Assembly: GCA_029239875.1 (NCBI GenBank) | Contig: JARBUD010000010.1 | Coordinates: 50,130 to 114,129, forward strand | Source of the DNA: Xanthobacteraceae bacterium | Lineage (GTDB): Bacteria; Pseudomonadota; Alphaproteobacteria; Rhizobiales; Xanthobacteraceae | Reading direction: 5' to 3' | Length of the DNA: 64,000 nucleotides | Shown here: one piece after another, positions 1-9,826 of the stretch | Layout of the letters: each line of letters starts with the position of its first letter | Numbering within the stretch: the first letter of the stretch is position 1 | Made by a program: the position numbers and the translations under genes | The notes under the pieces: generated by a model | Databases searched by the model: none | What the model was told of the DNA's origin: nothing | What the model saw: the letters and a program-made list of their open reading frames with translations, nothing else

Positions 1-932
1 GCGGCGTTGTCGGCGGTCTCCGGCGCCGCGAGGCCGCGCATGTCGCCCTTGCCGAAGGTGCCGTCGCGATCGGACACCCGCTTCTCCGCCGTATAGGCGA
101 GCGCGGAGGCCACGGCCGCACCGGTGCCCGGCAGCACGCCGAGGAAGAAGCCGATGCCGGTCGCGCGCAGCATCGCCGGGAAGCAGGCGACGAGCTCCCT
201 CAGCTTCAGATGGCTGCCGGCGCCGAGATTGGAGACCGAGCCCGAGCGCATGCCTTCCGCCACCACGAGAATCTCGCTGACGGCGAACAGGCCGATGGTC
301 AGGGTGGTGAAGTCGATCCCGCCCAGCAATTCCAGCGAGCCGAAGGTGAAGCGCTCGACGCCGGAGCCGCCGTCGACACCGATCATGGCGCCGAGCAGCC
401 CGAGGCAGATCGCCGCCCAGGTCTTGGCGGTGCGCCCCTGCCCCATGGTCGCCAGCAGCGCGAAGGCGAGCACCATCAGCGCCACATACTCCGCCGGCCC
501 GAAGGAGACGGCGAGGCGCGCGATGGGCACGGCGAGGAAGGTGAGCAGGACGACGGTGAGCGTGCCGCCGACGAAGCTGCCGATGCCGCTCAGCGCCAGC
601 GCCGCCGCTCCGCGCCCCTGCTGCGCCAGCGGGTAACCGTCCAGCGTCGTCATGACGAGGCCGGGATCGCCGGGGATGTTCAGGAGGATGGACGAGATGC
701 GCCCGCCATAGCCGCTGCCGTAATAGATGCCGGCCAGCAGGATCAGCGCGCTCTCGGGCGGCAACTGCAGCGAGAAGCACAGCGGCAGCAGCAGCACGAT
801 GGCGTTGATCGGGCCGATGCCCGGCAGCGCCCCGATGGCCGTGCCGAGAGCGGCGCCAGCGAGCGCGAGCGCCAGGTTGAACGGCGTGAAGGCGACGCTG
901 AAGCCGAAGGCCAGTGAGGAAAGCGCTTCCAT
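1..932 (-). CDS. tctA: TctA-type tripartite tricarboxylate transporter permease (partial)
   Basis: Large membrane subunit of a TTT-family solute importer, the channel that pairs with TctB and the periplasmic TctC. The coding frame opens with ATG at 932 (MEALSSLAFGFSVAF) and stays open to the left edge, so only about the N-terminal 310 of the usual ~500 residues are present. The typical family stretches LPGIGPINAIVLLLP and YYGSGYGGRISSILLNIPG are readable, with several hydrophobic helices. It starts one base after the tctB stop, so tctC-tctB-tctA form one operon. The substrate (a carboxylate) cannot be read from sequence. Confidence 0.93.
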   Translation of the reverse strand, partial: MEALSSLAFGFSVAFTPFNLALALAGAALGTAIGALPGIGPINAIVLLLPLCFSLQLPPESALILLAGIYYGSGYGGRISSILLNIPGDPGLVMTTLDGYPLAQQGRGAAALALSGIGSFVGGTLTVVLLTFLAVPIARLAVSFGPAEYVALMVLAFALLATMGQGRTAKTWAAICLGLLGAMIGVDGGSGVERFTFGSLELLGGIDFTTLTIGLFAVSEILVVAEGMRSGSVSNLGAGSHLKLRELVACFPAMLRATGIGFFLGVLPGTGAAVASALAYTAEKRVSDRDGTFGKGDMRGLAAPETADNA

Positions 933-933
933 C

Positions 934-1377
934 TCAGATCCCCAGCGGTCCGCGCGGCAGCGGCAGGCCGAGCAGGATGTCGATCAGCAAAAGGAAGCTT
1001 CCGGCAAGCGCGACGGAGGCGATGGCCGACCCCAGCGTCGGGCCGCGGAAGGCCTTGGCGCAGGCGAAGCACAGCAGGGTGGTCGCCGGCACGAAGCCGA
1101 GCGGATCGAGCACGAGCGGATAGACCAGGCTCGCGACCGCCACGAGGATGACGCGGCCATAGTCGCCGCGCTCCCACTCGACACGGTCGGGACGCAGCAG
1201 GATGGCGGCGCCGGCGATCGCCAATATGGCCCCCACCACCATCGGGAACACCTTCGGGCCGACCGGGTCGGCCGCGAAGGGAACGTCGAGCGACCAGGCG
1301 TGCCAGATCGCGCCGATGCCGACGAGAAGGAAGAGCGCGCCGGCGATCCGGTCGCCCGACGATCCTGCTGCGTTCAT
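934..1377 (-). CDS. tctB: TctB-type small permease subunit
   Basis: 147-residue membrane protein with about four hydrophobic segments (near residues 10-27, 42-60, 75-105 and 115-135), the size and topology of TctB/DUF1468, the small membrane subunit of tripartite tricarboxylate transporters. It lies between tctC (10 nt upstream) and tctA (1 nt downstream). Assignment rests mainly on position, length and topology, because this subunit is poorly conserved in sequence. Confidence 0.88.
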   Translation of the reverse strand: MNAAGSSGDRIAGALFLLVGIGAIWHAWSLDVPFAADPVGPKVFPMVVGAILAIAGAAILLRPDRVEWERGDYGRVILVAVASLVYPLVLDPLGFVPATTLLCFACAKAFRGPTLGSAIASVALAGSFLLLIDILLGLPLPRGPLGI

Positions 1378-1387
1378 GAGTGCCTGC

Positions 1388-2371
1388 TCAGTTGCCGGTG
1401 GTCTTCAGGCCCACCTCGGCGGCGAGCTTGCGGAACGCATCCGTGCGCGCCTTGGCGAAGGCGTCGAACTCCGGCCCGACCAGGTCGTAGGCGAACAGGC
1501 CCTGCTCCTCGCGCACCTTCTGCCAGCGCGGATCGGAATTGAGCTTCTTCAGCGCATCGACCCAATAGGCATACTGCTCGTCGGTGATGCGGGGCGGCAG
1601 GTAGAAGCCGCGCACGATCGGCCACTCGACGTCGTAGCCGGCTTCCTTGGCGGTCGGGACATCGGCGAAGACGCCCGGCAGGCGCTTGTCGGAGAAGGTC
1701 GCGAGCACCCGGATCTCGCCGGCCTCCAACTGGCCGCGGACCTCGGAAGCGTCGCCCGGCACCGCATCGATCGTGCCGCCAAGCAGCGCCGCCAGCGCCT
1801 CGCCGCCGCCCTCATAGGACAGGTAGCGCATCTTGCGCGGATCGACGCCCGCGGCCTTGGCCACCAGGGCCGGCTTCATCCAGTCCTGGCTGCCGACCGT
1901 GCCGCCGGCGCCGATGGCGACCGAGCCGGGATCCTTCTTCAGCGCATCGACGAAGTCCTGCAGGGTCTTGAAACGGCTGTCCTTGCGGACGGCGAGGACG
2001 CCGTAATCGGCGCCGACGGCACCGAGCCAGCGCACGTCGTTCTCGGTGAAGCGGCCGAACTTGCCCTGGGCGAGGTTGACCCAGGAGCCGGTGGAGACGG
2101 CGATGATGACGTTCGGATCGTCGGCGCGCCGCGCCTGGATGTTGTTGTAGGCCACCGCGCCGATGCCGCCGGGCATGTTGGTGGTGCGGATGGTCGGCTT
2201 GACGATGCCGAGCTCGTTGAGCTGCTGCGAGGTCACGCGGCAGGTCAGGTCGAAGCCGCCGCCCGGCGCAGCCGGCGCGATGCATTCAGGGTTGCGCGGC
2301 TCGAAGCCCTGCGCCGAAGCGACGCCACCGAGGGCGAGGCTGGCGATCACGGCAAAGGCGAGACGTGTCAT
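1388..2371 (-). CDS. tctC: TctC/Bug-type periplasmic solute-binding protein
   Basis: 327-residue extracytoplasmic binding protein that captures a carboxylate for TctAB. A Sec signal peptide (MTRLAFAVIASLALGG...ASA-Q) precedes a Bug fold; readable family stretches include APAAPGGGFDLTCR, NMPGGIGAVAYN, and the glycine-rich IGAGGTVGSQDW. The start at 2371 is preferred over the in-frame ATG six bases upstream because GGGAGG then sits at a proper distance; with the upstream ATG the Shine-Dalgarno would touch the start codon. First gene of tctCBA, divergent from the GntR gene at 2468, which is its probable regulator. Confidence 0.92.
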   Translation of the reverse strand: MTRLAFAVIASLALGGVASAQGFEPRNPECIAPAAPGGGFDLTCRVTSQQLNELGIVKPTIRTTNMPGGIGAVAYNNIQARRADDPNVIIAVSTGSWVNLAQGKFGRFTENDVRWLGAVGADYGVLAVRKDSRFKTLQDFVDALKKDPGSVAIGAGGTVGSQDWMKPALVAKAAGVDPRKMRYLSYEGGGEALAALLGGTIDAVPGDASEVRGQLEAGEIRVLATFSDKRLPGVFADVPTAKEAGYDVEWPIVRGFYLPPRITDEQYAYWVDALKKLNSDPRWQKVREEQGLFAYDLVGPEFDAFAKARTDAFRKLAAEVGLKTTGN

Positions 2372-2395
2372 TGGCATCCTCCCAAACTTTCATTA

Positions 2396-2405
2396 TTGTC
2401 GACAA
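2396..2405. promoter_or_regulatory. Palindrome TTGTCGACAA, putative GntR operator 1
   Basis: Perfect 10-bp palindrome TTGTCGACAA in the divergent tctC/GntR intergenic region, about 25 bp upstream of the tctC start codon. An identical copy lies at 2480-2489. Paired short palindromes of this kind are typical binding sites of GntR/FadR-family dimers. That this regulator binds here is inference. Confidence 0.6.
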
Positions 2406-2467
2406 ATCTCAGAGTTTTTCGCCGAATGCAACCCTTGTGGCGCCAATCCGGCAGGCCAGCGACGAGA

Positions 2468-3175
2468 ATGACGGATACTTTGTCGACAAGATTACCGCAA
2501 ACCGGACGACGCTCGAACCAGTCCGACTCGCTGTTCGAGACGCTTACGGTCGGGATCATGACCGGGCGCATACAGCCCGGCGACAAGCTGAACGAGCTGG
2601 TGCTCGCCGAGGAATTCGGCGTGAGCCGCGCGCCGATACGCGAGGCTTTCCGGCGCCTTCAGGAGAAGGGGCTGGTCACCCATGTCGCCCATCAGGGCGT
2701 CCGGGTGATCTCGCCGACGCTGCAGGATTTCCTCTCGCTGCTGGACGTACGCGAGGCGCTGGAAGGCATGGCGAGCCGGCTCGCCGCGACGGAGATGGGG
2801 CCGGACGAACTCGACGGGCTGGCCGACGTGGTCGAGCAGCACGGCCGCGACCTGCAGCGCAATCCCGACGGCCCCTATGTGCAGAACGACTTCGACAACG
2901 ACTTCCACGTTCGGATCGCCCGCGGATGCCGCAACCCGGTGCTGACCGATCTCCTGTGCGACCAGTTCTACCCGCGGCTGAAGCTCTGCCGCGCACGGCA
3001 CGGCCTCGTGAAAGGACGCGGCCTCGCCGCCTGGAACGAACATCGCCGCATCCTCGCCGCGCTGATGGAACGCGACGGCGATGTCGCCGAGTTGCTCATG
3101 CGCCGGCATGTCCGGTCCGCCCGAGCCGCCCTGCTCTCGTCGGCGCCCGGACCGGATGGACGCGCTGCGGTCTAA
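2468..3175 (+). CDS. GntR-family (FadR/VanR subgroup) transcriptional regulator
   Basis: 235-residue one-component regulator. An N-terminal winged helix (about residues 20-80) carries the family signature GDKLNELVLAEEFGVSRAPI followed by REAFRRLQEKGLV, and a C-terminal all-helical FCD effector domain follows (LLDVREALEGMASRLA, FHVRIARGCRNPVL, WNEHRRILAALMERD). It is divergent from tctCBA and probably controls it in response to the imported acid. The start could also be the ATG at 2426; 2468 gives the more usual N-terminus. Its TAA stop overlaps the stop of the convergent Lrp gene by a few bases. Confidence 0.9.
   Translation: MTDTLSTRLPQTGRRSNQSDSLFETLTVGIMTGRIQPGDKLNELVLAEEFGVSRAPIREAFRRLQEKGLVTHVAHQGVRVISPTLQDFLSLLDVREALEGMASRLAATEMGPDELDGLADVVEQHGRDLQRNPDGPYVQNDFDNDFHVRIARGCRNPVLTDLLCDQFYPRLKLCRARHGLVKGRGLAAWNEHRRILAALMERDGDVAELLMRRHVRSARAALLSSAPGPDGRAAV
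2480..2489. promoter_or_regulatory. Palindrome TTGTCGACAA, putative GntR operator 2
   Basis: Second identical TTGTCGACAA, centre 84 bp from the first (8 turns at 10.5 bp per turn). It lies inside the first codons of the GntR gene if the ATG at 2468 is the start. A site here could block the regulator's own expression or support looping with the upstream copy. Confidence 0.55.
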
Positions 3176-3642
3176 TCGATCGGCAGCGCCTGCGAGTGCT
3201 TGATCTGGCTGAGGGCGAAGCTCGACTCGATGGAGGCGACGCCTTCCAGCCGGGTCAGCGTCCGCTTGAGGAAGGCCTCATAGGCCGGCAGGTCCTTGAC
3301 CACGATGCGCAGGAGATAATCCCGCTGGCCGGTCATCAGATAGCACTCGACGATCTCCGGCCAGCGCAGGATCGCCTTCGAGAAACGGTCGAGCTCGTCC
3401 TCGCGCTGGCGCTCCAGCTTGATCGAGGCGAAGACGCTGATGGGCAGGCCGACCTTGTCCTGATCGACCACCGCGACATAGCGCTTGATGACGCCGGCGG
3501 CCTCGAGGTTGCGCACCCGCCTTGCGCAGGGCGAGGGCGACAGGCCGACGAGCTCCGCGAGGCGCTCCATCGTGGTGTGCGCATCCTCCTGCAGCACGGC
3601 GAGAATCCGGCGGTCGATGTCGTCGATCCTAGCTTCTGGCAT
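3172..3642 (-). CDS. Lrp/AsnC-family transcriptional regulator
   Basis: 156 residues. N-terminal helix-turn-helix (DDIDRRILAVLQEDAHTTM, LAELVGLSPSPCARRVRNLE) is followed by a RAM/AsnC_trans_reg ligand domain (CYLMTGQRDYLLRIVVKDL). Family members sense amino acids or related metabolites as octamers. It is divergent from the E1 dehydrogenase gene, an arrangement like mdeR/mdeB in Pseudomonas putida, where an Lrp-type regulator controls 2-oxobutyrate dehydrogenase. A role in regulating the neighbour is inferred from this arrangement. Confidence 0.92.
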   Translation of the reverse strand: MPEARIDDIDRRILAVLQEDAHTTMERLAELVGLSPSPCARRVRNLEAAGVIKRYVAVVDQDKVGLPISVFASIKLERQREDELDRFSKAILRWPEIVECYLMTGQRDYLLRIVVKDLPAYEAFLKRTLTRLEGVASIESSFALSQIKHSQALPID

Positions 3643-3772
3643 GATCAGCTACGCTTCAGCTCAAAATTAGCGGATTGAGCCAAGATAAGTCGTCCGACTG
3701 GCGCAGAATAGCTGCAAAACGCGTATGATCGTGCCTAGTCTGCCATTCCAGCGTAAGCCGGAGCGCCGCCCC

Positions 3773-6148
3773 ATGGCCAAGACCGCCGACGACATCGCCC
3801 TTCTCGAAGAGCTGGAGCGCAAGATCCTCTGGCTGGCGACGTGGACGATCCACAATGCCAACCACGTCCGTCCCAGCACCGACGGGCTGAAGGTGGGCGG
3901 CCACCAGGCCTCCTCCGCCTCCATGGCGACCATCATGACCGCGCTCTATCTCAAGGCGCTGCGCCCCGAGGACCGGGTCGCGGTGAAGCCGCATGCGAGC
4001 CCGATCTTCCACGCCATCCAGTATCTCGCCGGCCACCAGACGCGCGAGAAGCTGGAGAATTTCCGCGGTTACAAGGGCGCGCAGTCCTACCCCTCGCGCA
4101 CCAAGGACATCGACGACGTCGACTTCTCCACCGGCTCGGTCGGCCTCGGCGTGGCGCAGACTTTGTTCGCCTCGCTGGTGCAGGATTATCTGCGCGCCAA
4201 AGGCCTCCTCGGGACCGGCCTCGGCACCGCCCTGCCCGAGGGCAAGATGGTCGCCCTCGTCGGCGACGCCGAGATGGACGAGGGCAACATCTTCGAAGCT
4301 CTGCTGGAGGGCTGGAAGCACGGCCTGCGCAACACCTGGTGGATCGTCGACTACAACCGCCAGAGCCTCGATGCGGTGGTGCGCGAAGGGCTGTGGGAGC
4401 GCTTCGAATCCATCTTCCGCAATTTCGGCTGGGACGTCGTCATCCTGAAATATGGCCGCCTCCAGCAGGCGGCGTTCAAGGAGCCGGGCGGCGAGGCGCT
4501 GCGCCGCTGGATCGACGAATGCCCGAACCAGCTCTACTCCGCGCTCACCTTCCAGGGCGGCAAGGCCTGGCGCAAGCGCCTCACCGACGATCTCGGCGAC
4601 CAGGGCCCGGTCTCGGCGCTGCTGGACCGCCGCTCCGACGAGGAGCTGGCCCAGCTCATGGGCAATCTCGGCGGCCACGACCTGCCCTCGCTGGTCGACG
4701 CGTTCGAGGCGGCGCGCGAGCACGACCGGCCGGTCTGCTTCATCGCCTACACCATCAAGGGCTTCGGCCTGCCGCTCGCCGGCCACAAGGACAACCATGC
4801 CGGGCTGATGACCCCGGCGCAGGTCGAGGACCTGCGCGCCCACCATCATGTCCGTCCCGGCCATGAATGGGACCGGTTCGAGGGGCTCACGGCCGAGCCG
4901 GCGAAGCTCGACGCCTTCATCAAGGCCGCCCCCTTCAATGCCGAGGGCACGCGCCGCCATCAGGCGCCGCATATCGCGGTGCCGGCGAAGCTCGACGTGC
5001 CGCTTCAGCCGGCCATGTCGACCCAGCAGGGCTTCGGGCTGCTGCTCAACGAGATCGGCAAAAGCGAAGGCGAGTTCGCCAGCCGCATCGTCACCACCTC
5101 GCCGGACGTCACCGTCTCCACCAATCTCGGCGCCTGGGTGAACCGGCGGCAGCTCTTCGCCCGCGAGGAGCTGGCCGACACCTTCAAGAAGGAGCGGATA
5201 CCCTCGACCTTCAACTGGGAGTTCTCGCCCAAGGGCCAGCACATGGAGCTCGGCATCGCCGAGATGAACCTGTTCATCATGCTCTCGGCGCTCGGCCTGT
5301 CGCATTCGCTGTTCGGCGAGCGGCTGCTGCCCGTCGGCACGCTCTACGATCCCTTCATCGAGCGCGGCCTCGATGCGCTGAACTATGCCTGCTATCAGGA
5401 CGCCCGCTTCATTCTCGCCGCCACGCCCTCGGGCGTCACGCTGGCGCCGGAGGGCGGCGCGCACCAGTCCATCGCCACGCCGCTGATCGGCATGGCGCAG
5501 GACGGGCTCGCCAGCTTCGAGCCGGCCTTCGTCGACGAGTTGGCGGTGATCCTGCGCTTCGCCTTCGCGCACGCTCAAGACGAGGATGGCGGCTCAACCT
5601 ATCTGCGCCTTTCCACCCGCACCATCGAGCAGCCGCGCCGCACCATCGACGACGCGCTGGCTGAGGACATCGTCAAGGGTGGCTACTGGCTGCGCCGGCC
5701 GGGTCCGAACGCTCAAGTTATCGTCGCCTATACCGGCGCACTGGCGCCCGAGGCCATCGAGGCGGTCGGGCTGATCGCCGAGGACCGGCGCGATGTCGGC
5801 CTGCTCGCCGTCACCTCGGCCGACCGGCTGCATGCCGGCTGGACCGCCGCCCAGCGGGCGCGCGAAGAGGGCGATTACGGCGCCCGCGCCCATGTCGAGA
5901 CGCTGCTCGACGCCGTGCCGCCGGGCTGCGCCATCATCAGCGCGGTCGACGGCCATCCGGCGACGCTCGGCTGGCTCGGCTCGGTCCACGGCCACCGCTC
6001 GCGCGCGCTCGGCGTCGAGCATTTCGGCCAGACCGGCACCATCGCCGACCTCTACCGCCATTTCGGCATCGACGCGCAGGGCATCGCCCGCGCAGCGCAG
6101 GCCATCGTGCCGGGCCGGCCGATCCGGCATCTGCGGATGGTGAGCTGA
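3773..6148 (+). CDS. Homodimeric-type 2-oxoacid dehydrogenase E1 / transketolase-like enzyme
   Basis: 791-residue thiamine-diphosphate enzyme of the AceE/MdeB group, which decarboxylates pyruvate or another short 2-oxoacid and passes the acyl group to an E2 lipoyl partner. The ThDP motif is visible near residue 163 (GDAEMDEGNIFEALLEGWK ... DYNRQSLD), and the transketolase-type central domain follows (ELGIAEMNLFIML, GVTLAPEGGAHQS). Start at 3773 (MAKTADDIALLEEL) is preferred; 16 extra codons upstream are possible. It is about 100 residues shorter than E. coli AceE. No E2, E3 or methionine gamma-lyase gene lies nearby, so substrate and partner are unknown. The divergent Lrp regulator suggests an amino-acid-derived 2-oxoacid. 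Confidence 0.85.
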   Translation: MAKTADDIALLEELERKILWLATWTIHNANHVRPSTDGLKVGGHQASSASMATIMTALYLKALRPEDRVAVKPHASPIFHAIQYLAGHQTREKLENFRGYKGAQSYPSRTKDIDDVDFSTGSVGLGVAQTLFASLVQDYLRAKGLLGTGLGTALPEGKMVALVGDAEMDEGNIFEALLEGWKHGLRNTWWIVDYNRQSLDAVVREGLWERFESIFRNFGWDVVILKYGRLQQAAFKEPGGEALRRWIDECPNQLYSALTFQGGKAWRKRLTDDLGDQGPVSALLDRRSDEELAQLMGNLGGHDLPSLVDAFEAAREHDRPVCFIAYTIKGFGLPLAGHKDNHAGLMTPAQVEDLRAHHHVRPGHEWDRFEGLTAEPAKLDAFIKAAPFNAEGTRRHQAPHIAVPAKLDVPLQPAMSTQQGFGLLLNEIGKSEGEFASRIVTTSPDVTVSTNLGAWVNRRQLFAREELADTFKKERIPSTFNWEFSPKGQHMELGIAEMNLFIMLSALGLSHSLFGERLLPVGTLYDPFIERGLDALNYACYQDARFILAATPSGVTLAPEGGAHQSIATPLIGMAQDGLASFEPAFVDELAVILRFAFAHAQDEDGGSTYLRLSTRTIEQPRRTIDDALAEDIVKGGYWLRRPGPNAQVIVAYTGALAPEAIEAVGLIAEDRRDVGLLAVTSADRLHAGWTAAQRAREEGDYGARAHVETLLDAVPPGCAIISAVDGHPATLGWLGSVHGHRSRALGVEHFGQTGTIADLYRHFGIDAQGIARAAQAIVPGRPIRHLRMVS

Positions 6149-6255
6149 CAATCGCGCCCGCACGCGCAAGCTGACGCTTCCCAAGCCCCGCGGCACGGCG
6201 TAACAGAGCCGTGGGGCAATGATTGCCGCGCATTGGCGCGGCATGGGGGAACGGC

Positions 6256-7275
6256 TTGGCGGGGCGGCGCGTCTTCATCACCGGCACGGCCGGCTTCATC
6301 GGCTTCCATCTCGCGCGGCTGCTGCTCTCGGAAGGCTTCCGGGTGCACGGCTATGACGGCATGACCGATTATTACGACGTCCGCCTCAAGCAGCGCCGCC
6401 ACTCCATGCTGGCGCAGAGCGAGGGCTTCTCCTCCACCGAGGCGATGCTGCAGGACATGGAGACGCTGGAGCGGACGATCGAGGAGTTCCGTCCCGACAT
6501 CATCGTCCATCTCGCGGCGCAAGCGGGCGTGCGCTACAGCCTTGAGAAGCCGCGCGCCTACATCGACTCCAACATCGTCGGCACGTTCAACGTGATGGAA
6601 TGCGCCCGCGCCGTCCCGGTGCAGCACCTGCTGATGGCCTCGACCTCCTCGGTCTACGGCGCCAATGAGGAGATGCCGTTCCACGAGACCGACAAGGCCG
6701 ACACTCCGCTCACTATCTATGCCGCGACCAAGAAGGCCACGGAGGCGATGGGCCATTCCTACGCCCACATCTACGGCCTGCCGACGACCATGTTCCGCTT
6801 CTTCACGGTCTACGGCCCCTGGGGCCGGCCGGACATGGCGCTGTTCAAGTTCACCCGCGGCATCCTCGAAGGCACGCCGATCGACATCTACAATCACGGC
6901 GAGATGTGGCGCGACTTCACCTATGTCGACGACCTCGTGCGCGGCATCCGCCTGCTGATCGACGCCGTGCCGCCGCTGCCCGGCGCACGTGAGGAAGAGG
7001 TGCCCGGCGACAGCCTGAGCCCGGCGGCGCCGTTCCGCGTCGTCAACATCGGCAATTCCGACAAGGTGCGCCTGCTCGACTTCGTCGACGCCATCGAGCA
7101 GGAGCTCGGCGCTAAGGCGATCCGCAACTACATGCCGATGCAGACCGGCGACGTGCCGGCCACCTGGGCGAACGCCGACCTGATCCACACGCTCACCGGC
7201 TACAAGCCGAACACGCCGTTCCGCGAGGGCGTGGCGCGCTTCGTCGCCTGGTATCGCGACTATTACGGCGCGTGA
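6256..7275 (+). CDS. NAD-dependent epimerase, UDP-glucuronate 4-epimerase type
   Basis: Extended short-chain dehydrogenase/reductase that would convert UDP-glucuronate to UDP-galacturonate for surface polysaccharide. Rossmann motif [11 protein letters not shown] lies near the N-terminus, with the sugar-nucleotide signature [12 protein letters not shown], catalytic Ser-Ser (STSSVYG), YAATK as YxxxK, and [16 protein letters not shown] typical of LspL/CapI epimerases. No in-frame ATG precedes the Rossmann fold. I take TTG at 6256 because GGGGGA precedes it by 5 nt; TTG at 6223 is an alternative. The stop overlaps the next gene's possible GTG start. Confidence 0.9.
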   Translation: MAGRRVFITGTAGFIGFHLARLLLSEGFRVHGYDGMTDYYDVRLKQRRHSMLAQSEGFSSTEAMLQDMETLERTIEEFRPDIIVHLAAQAGVRYSLEKPRAYIDSNIVGTFNVMECARAVPVQHLLMASTSSVYGANEEMPFHETDKADTPLTIYAATKKATEAMGHSYAHIYGLPTTMFRFFTVYGPWGRPDMALFKFTRGILEGTPIDIYNHGEMWRDFTYVDDLVRGIRLLIDAVPPLPGAREEEVPGDSLSPAAPFRVVNIGNSDKVRLLDFVDAIEQELGAKAIRNYMPMQTGDVPATWANADLIHTLTGYKPNTPFREGVARFVAWYRDYYGA

Positions 7276-7289
7276 GCGCGGGGGCGAGC

Positions 7290-8569
<1,280 letters not shown>

Positions 8570-8573
<4 letters not shown>

Positions 8574-9826
8574 TTCCCGGCTGCGCCGGCCCGGCGACCT
8601 GCCAGCTCACTGAGGATCGCAGCGAAGGCGCGCGTGCCCTTGTCGAAGGAGAGCTCGCGCTCATAGAAGGCGCGGCCATTGGCGCCGAGCGTCGCGAGCT
8701 CGGCGGGATCGAGGCTGGCCAGCTGGACGACCGCGCCGGCCAGCGCCTGCGGGTCCTCCGGCGGCACGATGAGTCCCGCGCCGGCCTGCCGGACCAGCTC
8801 GGCCGCATCGCCCGACACCGCCATGAGCACCGGCTTGCCGGCGATCAGATAGGCCTGCGTCTTGGACGGCACGGTGACGTCGAAGAGCGGATCGTCCTTC
8901 AGATGCACCAGCAGCACGTCGGCCGCCGCCAGCCAGGCGCCGACCTCGGCCGCGGGAACCCGCGGCAGGAACCGGACATTGGCGAGCCCCTCGCGCTGGG
9001 CGCGCGCCTTCAGTCGTTCGGTCTCCAGCCCATAGCCGAGGAAGCAGAACTCGATGTGCGGATTGCTTTCCGCCACCAGCGCCGCAGCATCGAGCGCGCT
9101 GTCGATCGCCTGGGCGAGGCCCATATTGCCGGCAAACAGCACGCGGAATTTTCCGGTGTCGCCGAACGCCTCCGGCCGCGGGCCGGGCGGTGCGTACATG
9201 GCGTCCTCGTCCGCCCAGTTGTGGATCACGCTGATCTTCTCGGGCGGTGCGCCGCGCTCGATCAGCAGCCGGCGGAAGCCGTCCGATTGCGCCACGACAT
9301 GATCCACCCGCCGCCAGGTCCAGCGGCAGACGGCGTCGATCATGCCGAGCACGGAGCCGCTGTTGATCATGCCGGTCGCCCGCAGCGTGTCCGGCCACAT
9401 GTCCTGCACCTCGAGCAGCACAGGGGTTCGGCGGAAGAACCGCGTCACCACCGTGGCGACGCCGACCGTGATGGGCGGATGATAGGCGCAGATGACGTCG
9501 GCGCGACGCGCGAACAGCGTCAGGTAGAGCGTCGCCGACAGGAAGAAGCTGACGAAGTTGAGGATGCGCCCGAGCCGGCTCGCATCGTGGCTCGGATAGA
9601 GCGCCAGCCGGGTGACGGCGACGCCGTCCCGCATCTCCTTCAGGATCGGGCGGATGCGGTAGCCGCCATAAACCTTGCCGCCGGGATAGTTGGGGAAGCC
9701 GGTGACCACCTCGACGTCGAAGCCGAGCTCGCCCAGCCGCCGCGCAAAGGCCGCGCCCCGGACATTCGGCTCGGGGTCGTACCATTGCGAGACGAAGATG
9801 AGGCGCGGGCGGGCGGCGGCGCTCAT
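8570..9826 (-). CDS. GT4-family glycosyltransferase, WbuB-like
   Basis: 418-residue GT-B transferase of surface-polysaccharide synthesis. The N-terminal acceptor lobe reads [26 protein letters not shown] and [11 protein letters not shown]; the C-terminal donor lobe reads [24 protein letters not shown] and [16 protein letters not shown]. The pattern is that of WbuB, the N-acetyl-L-fucosamine transferase that accompanies FnlABC. It is translationally coupled to the upstream fnlC gene (ATGA at 9823-9826). Adding N-acetyl-fucosamine is therefore the likely role, although the donor-sugar pathway is broken in this window. Confidence 0.88.

Noticed and set aside
3701..3729. TATGAT at 3724-3729 as a -10 for the E1 gene
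   Set aside because: No acceptable -35 at the right distance; left out as a feature.
3656..5578. Long open frame (640 codons) antisense to the E1 dehydrogenase
   Set aside because: Composition is Arg/Glu/Leu/Gly-rich with no domain; it is the mirror of a well-supported gene in GC-rich DNA.
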